A stretch of 64,000 bases of DNA from Pseudoalteromonas sp. DL-6 (GTDB lineage Bacteria > Pseudomonadota > Gammaproteobacteria > Enterobacterales > Alteromonadaceae): NCBI RefSeq assembly GCF_004328665.1, contig NZ_CP019770.1, positions 3,100,001-3,164,000 of the forward strand, given 5' to 3'. This document shows positions 7,883 through 16,324 of this stretch, piece after piece; within the stretch, counting starts at the first letter, position 1, and every line of letters begins with the position of its first letter. Below the pieces are notes generated by a model. It did no database searches, was not told where the DNA came from, and saw nothing but the letters and a program-made list of their open reading frames with translations. The position numbers were made by a program, and so were the translations under genes.

Positions 7883-8128
7883 ATGATTATTCCTTTTGAA
7901 CAACTTGATAAAGACACACTGTACAACCTAATTGAAAGCTATGTACTGCGTGAAGGCACAGATTATGGCGAACAAGAATTCAGTATACAAAGTAAAGTGG
8001 CGCAAGTAAATCAGCAATTAAAAAGCGGCGAAGCTATGGTGTTTTTCTCTGAACTGCACGAATCGGTCACCATAATCTCTAAAAGTGAATTCAAAGCACT
8101 GCAAAGTGAAGCGCAATTCGACGAGTAA
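7883..8128 (+). CDS. yheU: YheU family protein
   Basis: An 81-residue conserved protein of unknown function. [21 protein letters not shown] followed by LREGTDYG at about residues 22-29 and [10 protein letters not shown] near residue 55 match E. coli YheU almost motif for motif. The start at 7883 gives the family N-terminus; the GTG at 7877 would overlap the yheT stop and add two residues. Translation is probably coupled to yheT. Confidence 0.92.
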   Translation: MIIPFEQLDKDTLYNLIESYVLREGTDYGEQEFSIQSKVAQVNQQLKSGEAMVFFSELHESVTIISKSEFKALQSEAQFDE

Positions 8129-8188
8129 ACTTGTCAGACACGGCGTAAAAATAGACAATGGCTTTTTTAACTCAAAGAGCCATTATAA

Positions 8189-9379
8189 ATGATAAAACTA
8201 AGCTCACTAGTTGCTGCAATGTCGATTGCATTAACCGGCGCAGTCAGCGCTGAAATAACCCCTTCAGATAAAGCAATTAAGCTTGCTCACGATACCATTT
8301 TAATCGACACCCACATTGATGTACCTTACCGTATTCATGATAAATGGGCGGATGTAACTAAAGCCACTGAAGGTGGCGATTTTGACTACCCTCGTGCAGT
8401 AAAAGGCGGCTTAAATGCGCCATTTATGTCGATTTATATTCCTGCCCATTTAGAGTTTGAAGGCAAAGGGAAAAGCTTTCAATTAGCGAATCAATTGATT
8501 GATGGTATGGAAGCGATTGCGTTTCGTGCCCCAGATAAGTTTGCCATTGCCAGCTCAACAAGCGATATAGAAGCACAATTTAAGCAAGGTAAAATGTCGA
8601 TTGCCATGGGGATGGAAAATGGATCGCCTATCGAGGGCGAAATGAAAAACCTACAACACTTCTTTGATCGTGGCGTACGTTACATCACCCTAGCTCACTC
8701 GCAAAGCAATCATATTTCTGACTCATCATACGATATTCGTCGCAAGTGGAAAGGCTTAAGCCCATTCGGCAAAGAGCTGGTTGCTGAAATGAATAATATA
8801 GGAATGCTGATTGATGTATCGCATATTTCGGACGATGCATTTTATCAAGTAATGGAATTGTCTAATACACCTGTTATTGCGTCACACTCATCACTACGTA
8901 AATACACACCGGGTTTTGAGCGTAATATGAATGACGACATGCTGTTAGCCCTTAAGAAGAACGGTGGTGTGATTCAAATTAACTTTGGTTCAAGTTTTGT
9001 TACTTCAAAAGCCGGAAGTTGGTACGATCAATTCAAAAGTAAAAAGCAAACAATTACTGAAGAAGGTAAAAAAGTAGCTAAAGATTTTGATGCGATGTAC
9101 CGCGCTAAAAACCCATTCCCATTTGCCAGCCTTGAGCAAGTACTTGATCATATTGATCACGTTGTGAAGCTAATTGGTATCGATCATGTTGGTATTGGCT
9201 CTGATTACGACGGTGTAGGTGACTCACTGCCTATCGGTTTAAAGGATGTATCTAGCTACCCTAACCTAGTTCAAGGTTTGATGGACAGAGGTTACAGCGA
9301 TACAGACATTAAAAAGATTTTAAGCGGCAATACACTAAGAGTATGGAAGCAAGCTGAGGCGTATGCGAAAAAACACTAG
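8189..9379 (+). CDS. Secreted zinc dipeptidase, M19 (membrane dipeptidase) family
   Basis: A 396-residue peptidase M19 with an N-terminal signal peptide (MIKLSSLVAAMSIALTGAVSA), so probably periplasmic or exported. The binuclear zinc ligands typical of the family are present: HID in DTHIDVP (about residues 40-46), the bridging Glu in MGMENGSP, His in DVSHISDD and His in ASHSSLRK. A final Asp lies in GIGSDYDG. M19 enzymes cleave dipeptides, including those with D-amino acids. An inverted repeat AATGGCT...AGCCATT at 8157-8184 covers the leader just before the ATG, and no good ribosome site is visible. It is a single-gene unit. Confidence 0.9.
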   Translation: MIKLSSLVAAMSIALTGAVSAEITPSDKAIKLAHDTILIDTHIDVPYRIHDKWADVTKATEGGDFDYPRAVKGGLNAPFMSIYIPAHLEFEGKGKSFQLANQLIDGMEAIAFRAPDKFAIASSTSDIEAQFKQGKMSIAMGMENGSPIEGEMKNLQHFFDRGVRYITLAHSQSNHISDSSYDIRRKWKGLSPFGKELVAEMNNIGMLIDVSHISDDAFYQVMELSNTPVIASHSSLRKYTPGFERNMNDDMLLALKKNGGVIQINFGSSFVTSKAGSWYDQFKSKKQTITEEGKKVAKDFDAMYRAKNPFPFASLEQVLDHIDHVVKLIGIDHVGIGSDYDGVGDSLPIGLKDVSSYPNLVQGLMDRGYSDTDIKKILSGNTLRVWKQAEAYAKKH

Positions 9380-9389
9380 CTTGTAAGCT

Positions 9390-9428
9390 GTCAGTTGTCA
9401 GTTGTCAGTTGTCAGTTGTCAGTTGTCA
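9390..9428. repeat. Heptanucleotide tandem repeat (GTCAGTT)n
   Basis: Five perfect tandem GTCAGTT units (9390-9424) followed by a partial GTCA, immediately after the dipeptidase stop. A second, different heptamer run (CTGATAG-type, ACTGATAGCTGATAGCTGA) lies at about 9499-9517, on the other side of a terminator. These short-period tracts are prone to slippage. Confidence 0.9.
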
Positions 9429-9443
9429 AAAAGTTTAATTAAT

Positions 9444-9469
9444 AGCACGGCTTAAAGTCGTGCTTTTTT
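9444..9469 (+). terminator. Terminator of the dipeptidase gene
   Basis: AGCACG and CGTGCT form a stem around GCTTAAAGT, followed by a T-run at 9464-9469. It lies about 65 nt after the dipeptidase stop. Confidence 0.75.
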
Positions 9470-9498
9470 ATGTGTTAAGTATAATTTAACACCAAGCT

Positions 9499-9517
9499 AC
9501 TGATAGCTGATAGCTGA
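9499..9517. repeat. Second heptamer repeat (CTGATAG type)
   Basis: ACTGATAGCTGATAGCTGA contains two tandem CTGATAG units plus a partial third. It is followed by AAACTAAACAC. It mirrors the period of the GTCAGTT tract 75 bp upstream and may share its origin. Confidence 0.6.
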
Positions 9518-9544
9518 AAACTAAACACTTTTATTCAGGCATTA

Positions 9545-9574
9545 AAAAACCCGAGACTAAGCTCGGGTTTTTTT
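9545..9574. terminator. Terminator beyond the tuf remnant
   Basis: AAAAACCCGAG-ACTAA-GCTCGGGTTTTTTT is a strong stem with flanking A- and T-runs, so it can work in both directions. On the minus strand it is the second terminator after tuf, and it lies just past the decayed tuf-like 3' end. Confidence 0.85.
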
Positions 9575-9598
9575 AGTATTAATTAGCTTAGGCTAACT

Positions 9599-9675
9599 AT
9601 TACTCGTTGAACGTTGCTACAAAGCACCTACGCCTAAGGTAACAGCGCCACCTTCACATGACGTAAATCGCAGAC
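9599..9675 (-). pseudogene. Decayed 3' end of a second tuf gene
   Basis: Read on the minus strand, this stretch resembles the last 75 nt of the intact tuf next to it. Shared blocks include GTGAAGGTGGC, GTAGGTGCT and TTGTAGCAACG, and both end in GAGTAATA. Translation gives LRF..., EGG..., a Gly-rich VGA block and, after a one-base shift, VATFNE-stop, against [22 protein letters not shown] in EF-Tu. An in-frame stop and a frameshift make it non-coding. It lies between two terminators, as expected if a tandem tuf copy was lost apart from its end. The comparison was made by eye. Confidence 0.6.
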
Positions 9676-9676
9676 A

Positions 9677-9706
9677 TTAAAAAAGGCCACCGAAGTGACC
9701 TTTTTC
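9677..9706 (-). terminator. Terminator of tuf
   Basis: AAAAAAGGCCAC-CGAA-GTGACCTTTTT forms a stem with one mismatch and, read on the minus strand, ends in a U-run. It lies 26 nt after the tuf stop codon. Confidence 0.8.
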
Positions 9707-9731
9707 TAACAATTAACTTAAAAGTTAATTA

Positions 9732-10916
9732 TTACTCAACGATAGTTGCTACAACACCAGCACCTACAGTACGGCCACCTTCACGGATAGCGAAACGAAG
9801 ACCTTCGTCCATCGCGATTGGCGCGATTAGAGTTACTGTCATCTTAACGTTATCACCAGGCATTACCATTTCTACGCCTTCTGGTAACTGTACGTCACCA
9901 GTTACGTCAGTTGTACGGAAGTAGAACTGTGGACGGTAACCTTTGAAGAATGGAGTATGACGACCACCTTCATCTTTCGAAAGTACGTATACTTCTGAAG
10001 TGAATGTAGTGTGTGGCTTGATTGAACCAGGCTTAGCTAGTACTTGACCACGTTCAACGTCTTCACGCTTAGTACCACGTAGAAGTGCACCAATGTTCTC
10101 ACCAGCACGACCTTCGTCAAGAAGCTTACGGAACATCTCAACACCAGTACAAGTAGACTTAGTAGTGTCCTTGATACCAACGATTTCAACTTCGTCATTC
10201 ACGTTGATGATACCAGCTTCAACACGGCCAGTTACAACAGTACCACGACCTTGGATTGAGAAAACGTCTTCGATAGGCATGATGAATGGCTTATCGATGT
10301 CACGCTCTGGCTCTGGAATGTAAGAATCAAGAGCTTCTGCAAGCTCAATGATTTTAGCTTCCCATTGCTCTTCGCCTTCAAGTGCTTTAAGTGCAGAACC
10401 TTGAATTAGTGGTAAGTCATCACCTGGGAAGTCGTACTCAGAAAGAAGTTCACGAACTTCCATTTCTACTAGCTCAAGTAGCTCTTCATCATCAACCATG
10501 TCACATTTGTTCATGAACACAACGATGTAAGGAACGCCAACTTGGCGAGAAAGTAGGATGTGCTCACGAGTTTGTGGCATAGGACCGTCAGTCGCAGCTA
10601 CTACTAAGATAGCGCCATCCATTTGAGCAGCACCAGTGATCATGTTTTTAACATAATCGGCGTGTCCAGGACAATCTACGTGTGCGTAGTGACGAGTTGG
10701 TGTATCGTACTCAACGTGTGAAGTTGAGATTGTGATACCACGCTCGCGCTCTTCTGGAGCGTTATCGATTGATGCGAAATCTTTAGCAACACCGCCGTAT
10801 ACTTTTGCAAGTACGTTAGTGATTGCTGCTGTTAATGTCGTTTTACCGTGGTCAACGTGGCCGATTGTACCTACGTTTACGTGCGGTTTTACGCGTTCAA
10901 ACTTTGCTTTTGCCAT
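9732..10916 (-). CDS. tuf: Translation elongation factor Tu
   Basis: A 394-residue GTPase that delivers aminoacyl-tRNA to the ribosomal A site. The N-terminal G domain has the P-loop GHVDHGKTT (about residues 19-27), the switch [17 protein letters not shown] and NKCD. Domain 2 (VVTGRVEAG) and the C-terminal domain ([22 protein letters not shown]) are complete. The length is exactly that of proteobacterial EF-Tu. Four tRNA genes lie upstream in the same orientation in the order Thr-Tyr-Gly-Thr, as in the E. coli thrU-tyrU-glyT-thrT-tufB operon, so this is the tufB-type locus. A decayed copy of the tuf end lies just downstream. Confidence 0.99.
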   Translation of the reverse strand: MAKAKFERVKPHVNVGTIGHVDHGKTTLTAAITNVLAKVYGGVAKDFASIDNAPEERERGITISTSHVEYDTPTRHYAHVDCPGHADYVKNMITGAAQMDGAILVVAATDGPMPQTREHILLSRQVGVPYIVVFMNKCDMVDDEELLELVEMEVRELLSEYDFPGDDLPLIQGSALKALEGEEQWEAKIIELAEALDSYIPEPERDIDKPFIMPIEDVFSIQGRGTVVTGRVEAGIINVNDEVEIVGIKDTTKSTCTGVEMFRKLLDEGRAGENIGALLRGTKREDVERGQVLAKPGSIKPHTTFTSEVYVLSKDEGGRHTPFFKGYRPQFYFRTTDVTGDVQLPEGVEMVMPGDNVKMTVTLIAPIAMDEGLRFAIREGGRTVGAGVVATIVE

Positions 10917-11052
10917 GACGGAACCTATCAGTTTTGTGTATCTAGATTACATATGAAAATAATCCACCATAGGTAGATTAAGTTAATTTTTTCAAATTTC
11001 AAATAGTTTTTTTCTGACAGATAAAGGAAGTGTTTAAGGAGATTCGATTGAC

Positions 11053-11128
11053 TGGTGCTGATAGGCAGATTTGAACTGCCGACCTCACCCTTACCAAGGG
11101 TGCGCTCTACCAACTGAGCTATATCAGC
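11053..11128 (-). tRNA. tRNA-Thr (GGT)
   Basis: A 76-nt cloverleaf: acceptor GCTGATA/TATCAGC with encoded CCA, D arm AGCTCAGTTGGTAGAGC, anticodon stem CACCC/GGGTG around TTGGTAA (anticodon GGT), and T arm GGCAGTTCAAATCTGCC. It is the last tRNA before tuf, matching thrT. Confidence 0.98.
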
Positions 11129-11138
11129 ATCATCAAAT

Positions 11139-11213
<75 letters not shown>

Positions 11214-11259
11214 TTTAAGGAACCTGTTCTTAAACTACCTCTAACCGTCTAGAATAAAG

Positions 11260-11344
11260 TGGTGGAGGGAGCTGGATTCGAACCAGCGAAGGCTGAGCCG
11301 TCAGATTTACAGTCTGATCCCTTTGGCCGCTCGGGAACCCCTCC
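11260..11344 (-). tRNA. tRNA-Tyr (GTA)
   Basis: An 85-nt class II tRNA with a long variable arm, acceptor GGAGGGG/CTCCCTCC and encoded CCA. The anticodon loop CTGTAAA gives anticodon GTA, and the T arm GCTGGTTCGAATCCAGC is present. It is in the tyrU position of the operon. Confidence 0.98.
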
Positions 11345-11385
11345 ACGATAATTCTTTATACTAAGCACTTCCGGTAAAAGGAAAG

Positions 11386-11461
<76 letters not shown>

Positions 11462-11471
11462 ACTGCTTTAG

Positions 11472-11511
11472 TACGGGGCGAGATTCTAGAGTAAGGTTTA
11501 TTGGGATGCAA
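11472..11511 (-). promoter_or_regulatory. Promoter of the tRNA-tuf operon
   Basis: On the minus strand TTGCAT (11511-11506) and TAGAAT (11488-11483) are spaced by exactly 17 bp. The -10 box is followed by the GC-rich stretch CTCGCCCCG, the discriminator typical of stable-RNA promoters under stringent (ppGpp/DksA) control. The first tRNA begins about 20 nt downstream. Confidence 0.85.
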
Positions 11512-11587
11512 CCAAAAAATTAAAAAAAATGTGATTTTATGCTTCAAACGCTCACTATTCGCGCAAAAAGCGGTTTTTTTGTTGTTT

Positions 11588-12286
11588 TTAACTCTTTTTA
11601 GCCAACTCGTACCAGTAATTTAAGCCTTTCATTACTAGCATTGGGTCGAAAATACTCTGTGGAAAATGCCCTTGTAATAGCTGACCATAACCACCAGCAA
11701 AAATTAAAAGGCTATTTTTTGTATTTAAATGCCGCTTTGCTTGCTCAATTGCGCCAATAGTTGCCACTAATGCACCATTTTTTAATCCATTAGGGGTGTT
11801 TTTGCCAAGCTCATTAGCAAATGGCGTGTTTGCATCATCAAATACGCGCTGGGTATTTTGAGTAAGTGATCGGGTCATTAAATCAAGCCCTGGTAATATC
11901 CAACCACCTAAGTGCTGCCCATCATCATTAAGGACGTCTATAGTCGTTGCCGTGCCGGCATCAACAACAATTGCAGCCGTATTAGGGTAAAGCGTATAAC
12001 CACTAATAAGTGCTAACCACCTATCTATGCCCAAATTACCGACTTGCTGATACGCACAATGCAACGTACTGAGTTCACGACTAACCGATGCTTCAAAGCA
12101 ATCAATGTTATGTGTTTGAGCTTGCTCTAATAGCTGTTTGAGTAATTCACTACGACCCACACAAGCGTAAACAACAACCGTGATTTGCTGCCATGGGATA
12201 TTATTAATATCGCACGGCTGTATTTGCTCGTTTTGCCACAATACGGCTTTGAGTGAGGTATTACCTACATCAATTAACAATCTCAT
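11588..12286 (-). CDS. coaX: Type III pantothenate kinase
   Basis: A 232-residue type III pantothenate kinase, catalysing the first step of coenzyme A synthesis. Motifs seen: the phosphate-binding DVGNTSLK at residues 6-13, GIDRWLALISGY near residue 103, VVDAGTATTIDVL near residue 126 and the GGWILPGLDLM segment. It overlaps the end of birA by 4 nt, so murB, birA and coaX form a translationally coupled operon. The birA-coaX pairing is common because biotin ligase and CoaX genes are frequently fused or adjacent. Confidence 0.95.
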   Translation of the reverse strand: MRLLIDVGNTSLKAVLWQNEQIQPCDINNIPWQQITVVVYACVGRSELLKQLLEQAQTHNIDCFEASVSRELSTLHCAYQQVGNLGIDRWLALISGYTLYPNTAAIVVDAGTATTIDVLNDDGQHLGGWILPGLDLMTRSLTQNTQRVFDDANTPFANELGKNTPNGLKNGALVATIGAIEQAKRHLNTKNSLLIFAGGYGQLLQGHFPQSIFDPMLVMKGLNYWYELAKKS

Positions 12287-13275
12287 GCTTGCGCCTTTCT
12301 TAATGAAATCTCGCCGCCATAATAACTTTTCACTTCACCGTCTTGGCGAATACGTACACCACCGTGCGCATCTATGCCTTCACAAATTCCCCGCCAACTG
12401 CGATGCCCGGTATTAAGCTCTACCTGTTGACCAGCAAATGCATTTAATGCATTCCATTGTTTATACATAGTTTGTAAGCCATTCTCGCGATATTGCACTA
12501 AGCGCTGCTCTAAGCAATAAGTTAATGAAGCTACTAGTTGATTTTTATCTAGCTGCTGGGTGTGCTGACTTAAATCTGTCCATGCTTGGTCAATGTGCTG
12601 ACTGGCACTTTCTGGCATATTTAAATTAATACCAACCCCTATCACTAACTGACAGGGTCCTTGTGGCTGCCCGTCTAACTCGACCAAGACACCTGCGAGT
12701 TTTTGTTTTTTTATATAAATGTCGTTTGGCCATTTAAGCTCTACTTCAATAGCATAAAGTGCTTTTATCGCATCATACACAGCTAAACCAACAGCAATCG
12801 ATACACCCATAGCGGCTTGTAAGCCATCGTCTAAGCGCCAAAAATAACTGTAGTATAAGTTAGCACCAAAGGGTGATTGCCATACTCGCCCTCGACGCCC
12901 CCGCCCTGCTTGCTGCATTTCGGCTACAATCACGGCGCCCGATTCGAGCGCTGCTTTAGCTTGAATGCGGCGCATTAACTCGCTGTTGGTTGAGTCAATC
13001 AGTGGTTGCACTTCAATATTCGCAGTATTTGCGCCTAAAGCAGCATAGTGCTGCTGTATGCTTTGCTGATTAAGCAAACCAACATGGTTATTTAAGCTAT
13101 AGCCTTTACCTGTTACTTTAAATACATCTAGGCCCATAGCTTGTAAGCTTTGAATATGCTTACTTACCGCCGCGCGACTTATTCCTAATTCATTACCCAG
13201 TGCTTGCCCAGAGACAAACCCGCCTTTATTGAGCGCATTTAAAATGGCCAACTTATTACCGTCAGGTGCCTTCAT
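12283..13275 (-). CDS. birA: Bifunctional biotin-protein ligase / biotin operon repressor BirA
   Basis: A 330-residue protein that biotinylates acetyl-CoA carboxylase carrier protein and represses the biotin operon. Residues about 1-65 are the winged helix-turn-helix (GNELGISRAAVSKHIQSLQAMGLDV). The catalytic domain has the biotin/ATP loop GRGRRGRVWQSPFGANLYYS, KWPNDIY and KLAGVLVE, followed by the C-terminal SH3-like domain. The start at 13275 is set by the ATGA overlap with the murB stop; an upstream in-frame start would extend far into murB. Presence of the DNA-binding domain means this is the regulatory form. Confidence 0.95.
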   Translation of the reverse strand: MKAPDGNKLAILNALNKGGFVSGQALGNELGISRAAVSKHIQSLQAMGLDVFKVTGKGYSLNNHVGLLNQQSIQQHYAALGANTANIEVQPLIDSTNSELMRRIQAKAALESGAVIVAEMQQAGRGRRGRVWQSPFGANLYYSYFWRLDDGLQAAMGVSIAVGLAVYDAIKALYAIEVELKWPNDIYIKKQKLAGVLVELDGQPQGPCQLVIGVGINLNMPESASQHIDQAWTDLSQHTQQLDKNQLVASLTYCLEQRLVQYRENGLQTMYKQWNALNAFAGQQVELNTGHRSWRGICEGIDAHGGVRIRQDGEVKSYYGGEISLRKAQA

Positions 13276-14282
13276 GCTGATTGCTCCAAAGAGATATGGC
13301 ATTCATTGTACTGATCAATTAATCGCACTTCGTGCTCTAAGCTTATGTTGTAACGTGTTAAAACAATATCCTGAATGTGGGCAATCATATTAATTAAATC
13401 ATTCCCTGTACTATTACCATGATTAACCAGTACCAGCGCTTGCTGTTGATGCACTTCAATCCCCGCAATTTTATATCCCTTTAATCCCGCTTGCTCTATT
13501 AACCACCCTGCAGCCACTTTATGGTGACCATCACCATGCGGGTAGTGAGGCACCTCAGGGTATTTAGCAATTAACTGCGCTAAGTCACTATTGGTGATAA
13601 TAGGGTTCTTAAAAAAGCTGCCCGCATTAGCCAGTTTATAAGGGTTTGGGAGTTTGCTATTACGCGTTTGTATCACTTGCGCGCACACTTGCTGTGGAGT
13701 TGGATTTTTTAATTGCTGCAGCGGTCCATAGCTGAGCACTGGTTGCCATTTTTTGGGCAACTTAAAATGCACTTGGGTGATCACTGCTTTATTTTTTAGC
13801 GCGTGTTTAAACACCGATTCACGATAAGCAAACTGACATTGTTGATTAGTTAAAGATTTAAAGCTGCCGCTATCAATAGCAAAATAATCAACAGCTTCTA
13901 TAAACTGTGCTATTTCTACGCCATAGGCACCAATATTTTGCACTGGTGCAGCGCCGACAGTACCGGGTATGAGCGCTAGGTTTTCAAACCCTGCAATACT
14001 TTGCTCCAGCAAGTAGGTCACTAATTGATGCCAATTTTCACCGCCCGCCACACTAACTAAAAAGTCATCCGAGCGCTCAGTGATAGTAATGCCTTGGGTT
14101 GCCATTTTAATGACCGTGCCTGCATAGTCATTTAAAAAAATAGTATTACTGCCCTCACCCAACAAGCAAAAAGGGACTTTAAAGCACTGGCTTTTAAGCT
14201 GCGCTAAGTCGGTAATTTCAACGAAATTTTGGCATTGGCTACTTAATGCAAATGTATGTAGGGGTTGTAATGAGTGCGGCAC
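13272..14282 (-). CDS. murB: UDP-N-acetylenolpyruvoylglucosamine reductase
   Basis: A flavoenzyme that reduces UDP-GlcNAc-enolpyruvate to UDP-MurNAc with NADPH in peptidoglycan synthesis. The FAD-binding LLGEGSNTIFLNDYAG, GGENWHQLV and ENLALIPGTVGAAPVQNIGAYG segments and the catalytic region NAGSFFKNP are present; it is the E. coli-like type I enzyme. I place the start at a GTG (14282), which follows AGAGGG by a few bases and gives MPHSLQPLHTF like the E. coli protein; a TTG at 14303 is the alternative. The 3' end overlaps birA by 4 nt. Confidence 0.95.
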   Translation of the reverse strand: MPHSLQPLHTFALSSQCQNFVEITDLAQLKSQCFKVPFCLLGEGSNTIFLNDYAGTVIKMATQGITITERSDDFLVSVAGGENWHQLVTYLLEQSIAGFENLALIPGTVGAAPVQNIGAYGVEIAQFIEAVDYFAIDSGSFKSLTNQQCQFAYRESVFKHALKNKAVITQVHFKLPKKWQPVLSYGPLQQLKNPTPQQVCAQVIQTRNSKLPNPYKLANAGSFFKNPIITNSDLAQLIAKYPEVPHYPHGDGHHKVAAGWLIEQAGLKGYKIAGIEVHQQQALVLVNHGNSTGNDLINMIAHIQDIVLTRYNISLEHEVRLIDQYNECHISLEQSA

Positions 14283-14425
14283 AAAGCCCTCTGAAGGTAG
14301 CAATAATTAATCGCTCTAGTTTAACTCATCGTCGCAAATTGCGCATCTGCTTGTAAAAATTGTTCAACCCACTGCAGCAATCATGATATAAAACCTGCAC
14401 TTTTTTATTTGTACTCAAGGTAATT

Positions 14426-16267
14426 ATGAAAATCACACCTCTTTTTTTAAGCCTCGCTATGGCAGGTATGTGCTCGCAAGCAATGGCCAGCGCTATTGAT
14501 CAAAATTCCTATGCCAACCTTGATGATGTTATCACCACACATTTAAACCTTGATTTAGACATCGACTTTGCCGACAAGCAATTAGAAGGTTTTGTTGAGC
14601 ATACGCTGCAGTGGCAAAACGCCAGTAGCAAAAAGCTAGTACTTGATACCCGTGACCTTGATATTGATAAAGTCATGTATCAAACAGCAAATGGCAATTG
14701 GCACAAAGCTAGTTTTAACCTTGCTAACCGCGACGATGTTAAAGGCTCAAAACTAACGATTACTTTTAAAAACCAAGCTGAAAAAGTCCGTATTTACTAC
14801 AACAGTCGCCCAGAAGCGTCGGGCTTACAGTGGTTAACGCCAGAGCAAACAGCCAGCAAAACGCACCCGTTTATGTATAGCCAATCGCAAGCGATTCATG
14901 CACGTAGTTGGATACCAGTGCAAGACACCCCAGCAATGCGCGTGACTTATTCTGCACGTATTCATACCCCTGAAGATATTCGTGCGGTAATGAGCGCTGA
15001 TAATAAAGATGCCCTTTATAAAGATGGTGATTATCAGTTCACTATGCCGCAAGCAATTTCACCTTACTTAATTGCCATTGGTGCGGGTAACCTAGAATTT
15101 AAAGCGATGTCTAAGCAAACCGGTATTTTTGCAGAGCCGACTATTTTAGATGCCTCAGTTGCTGAGTTTGATGACACCCAAGCGATGATCGACAAAACCA
15201 ATGCCATGTACGGCGACTATGCATGGGGTCGTTATGACTTACTTATGCTACCACCTAGCTTTCCGTTTGGCGGCATGGAAAACCCACGTTTATCATTTAT
15301 CACCCCAACCGTTGTTGCCGGCGATAAAAGCCTCGTTAACCTGATTGCGCATGAGCTTGCACACTCTTGGTCTGGTAACTTAGTGACTAACGCCACATGG
15401 GAAGATTTATGGTTAAACGAAGGATTTACCTCTTACGTTGAAAACCGCATTATGGAAGAAGTATTTGGTCGAGACCGTGCTGTTATGGAACAAGCACTTG
15501 ATGCAGCAGGGCTACGTGCGCAACTTAAAACCATTGATGCACCAGATACGCGCCTTAACTTAAAGCTTAATGGTCGCGATCCAGATGATGCGTTTAGCTC
15601 AGTGCCTTACACAAAAGGTCAGCTATTTTTAATCTACCTAGAAGAAAAATACGGCCGTGATAAGTTTGATGACTTTGTTAAAACCTACTTTAATGAGTTT
15701 GCATTTAAATCGCTAACCACCGCGCAATTTGTTACGTACATCAAAGCTAACTTAATTGAAAAGTACCCTGGTGTAGTGAGCATGGATAAAGTGAACGAGT
15801 GGATTTTTCAGCCTGGTTTACCAAGTGATGCACCTAATCCAACCTCAGACGCATTCGATAAAGTAGATACAGCTTCTACAGCATGGTTAAAAGGGGATAC
15901 AACTGCCGCACAATTACCAACTGCAAATTGGACTGTGCATGAGTGGCTACACTTTTTAAATAACTTACCACGCGATTTAAGCATTGAAAAAATGACTGAG
16001 TTAGACGGCGAGTTTAACTTAACCCAATCAACCAACGCAGAACGTGCGTTTGCATGGTACATGCTAGCAGTAGGTAATGGTTACCAACCGATTTACCCTG
16101 AGCTTGATAAGCATTTATCGGGTATTGGTCGTCGTAAGCTTATCGTGCCGCTTTATAAAGCGCTTATTACCAATGGTAAAAAAGACTGGGCACAAAGCGT
16201 ATACTTAAAAGCGCGTCCGGGTTATCACCCACTGGCACAAGGTACTATTGACGCATTATTTAAATAA
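14426..16267 (+). CDS. Secreted M1 family zinc aminopeptidase
   Basis: A 613-residue aminopeptidase of the leukotriene A4 hydrolase-like branch of family M1. The signal peptide MKITPLFLSLAMAGMCSQAMA points to export. The substrate motif GGMENP and the zinc site HELAHSW (His309 by position) with the downstream WLNEGFTSYVE glutamate are intact. The C-terminal half ends in an alpha-helical domain of the LTA4H type (KARPGYHPLAQGTIDALF). It cleaves N-terminal residues from peptides. It resembles cold-active aminopeptidases described from marine gammaproteobacteria, but that comparison is from memory. Monocistronic with a bidirectional terminator downstream. Confidence 0.93.
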   Translation: MKITPLFLSLAMAGMCSQAMASAIDQNSYANLDDVITTHLNLDLDIDFADKQLEGFVEHTLQWQNASSKKLVLDTRDLDIDKVMYQTANGNWHKASFNLANRDDVKGSKLTITFKNQAEKVRIYYNSRPEASGLQWLTPEQTASKTHPFMYSQSQAIHARSWIPVQDTPAMRVTYSARIHTPEDIRAVMSADNKDALYKDGDYQFTMPQAISPYLIAIGAGNLEFKAMSKQTGIFAEPTILDASVAEFDDTQAMIDKTNAMYGDYAWGRYDLLMLPPSFPFGGMENPRLSFITPTVVAGDKSLVNLIAHELAHSWSGNLVTNATWEDLWLNEGFTSYVENRIMEEVFGRDRAVMEQALDAAGLRAQLKTIDAPDTRLNLKLNGRDPDDAFSSVPYTKGQLFLIYLEEKYGRDKFDDFVKTYFNEFAFKSLTTAQFVTYIKANLIEKYPGVVSMDKVNEWIFQPGLPSDAPNPTSDAFDKVDTASTAWLKGDTTAAQLPTANWTVHEWLHFLNNLPRDLSIEKMTELDGEFNLTQSTNAERAFAWYMLAVGNGYQPIYPELDKHLSGIGRRKLIVPLYKALITNGKKDWAQSVYLKARPGYHPLAQGTIDALFK

Positions 16268-16289
16268 CAAATAGCGTTACCAATAAACT

Positions 16290-16315
16290 AAAAAGGGCCA
16301 ATTTGGCCCTTTTTT
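16290..16315. terminator. Bidirectional terminator
   Basis: AAAAAGGGCCA-ATT-TGGCCCTTTTT forms a compact GC-rich stem with A- and T-runs, between the convergent M1 peptidase and DUF2057 genes. Confidence 0.9.
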
Positions 16316-16324
16316 AATGCTTAG

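Noticed and set aside
9390..9517. Heptamer tracts as a CRISPR array.
   Set aside because: The units are 7 bp with no spacers; CRISPR repeats are longer and separated by unique spacers.
10928..11113. A 61-codon open frame on the minus strand upstream of tuf.
   Set aside because: It runs through the tRNA-Thr gene and the tuf leader, so it is not a gene.
11550..11585. GCGCAAAAAGCGG followed by a T-run as a terminator after coaX.
   Set aside because: Only a 3- to 4-bp stem can form and the T-run faces the wrong strand for coaX.
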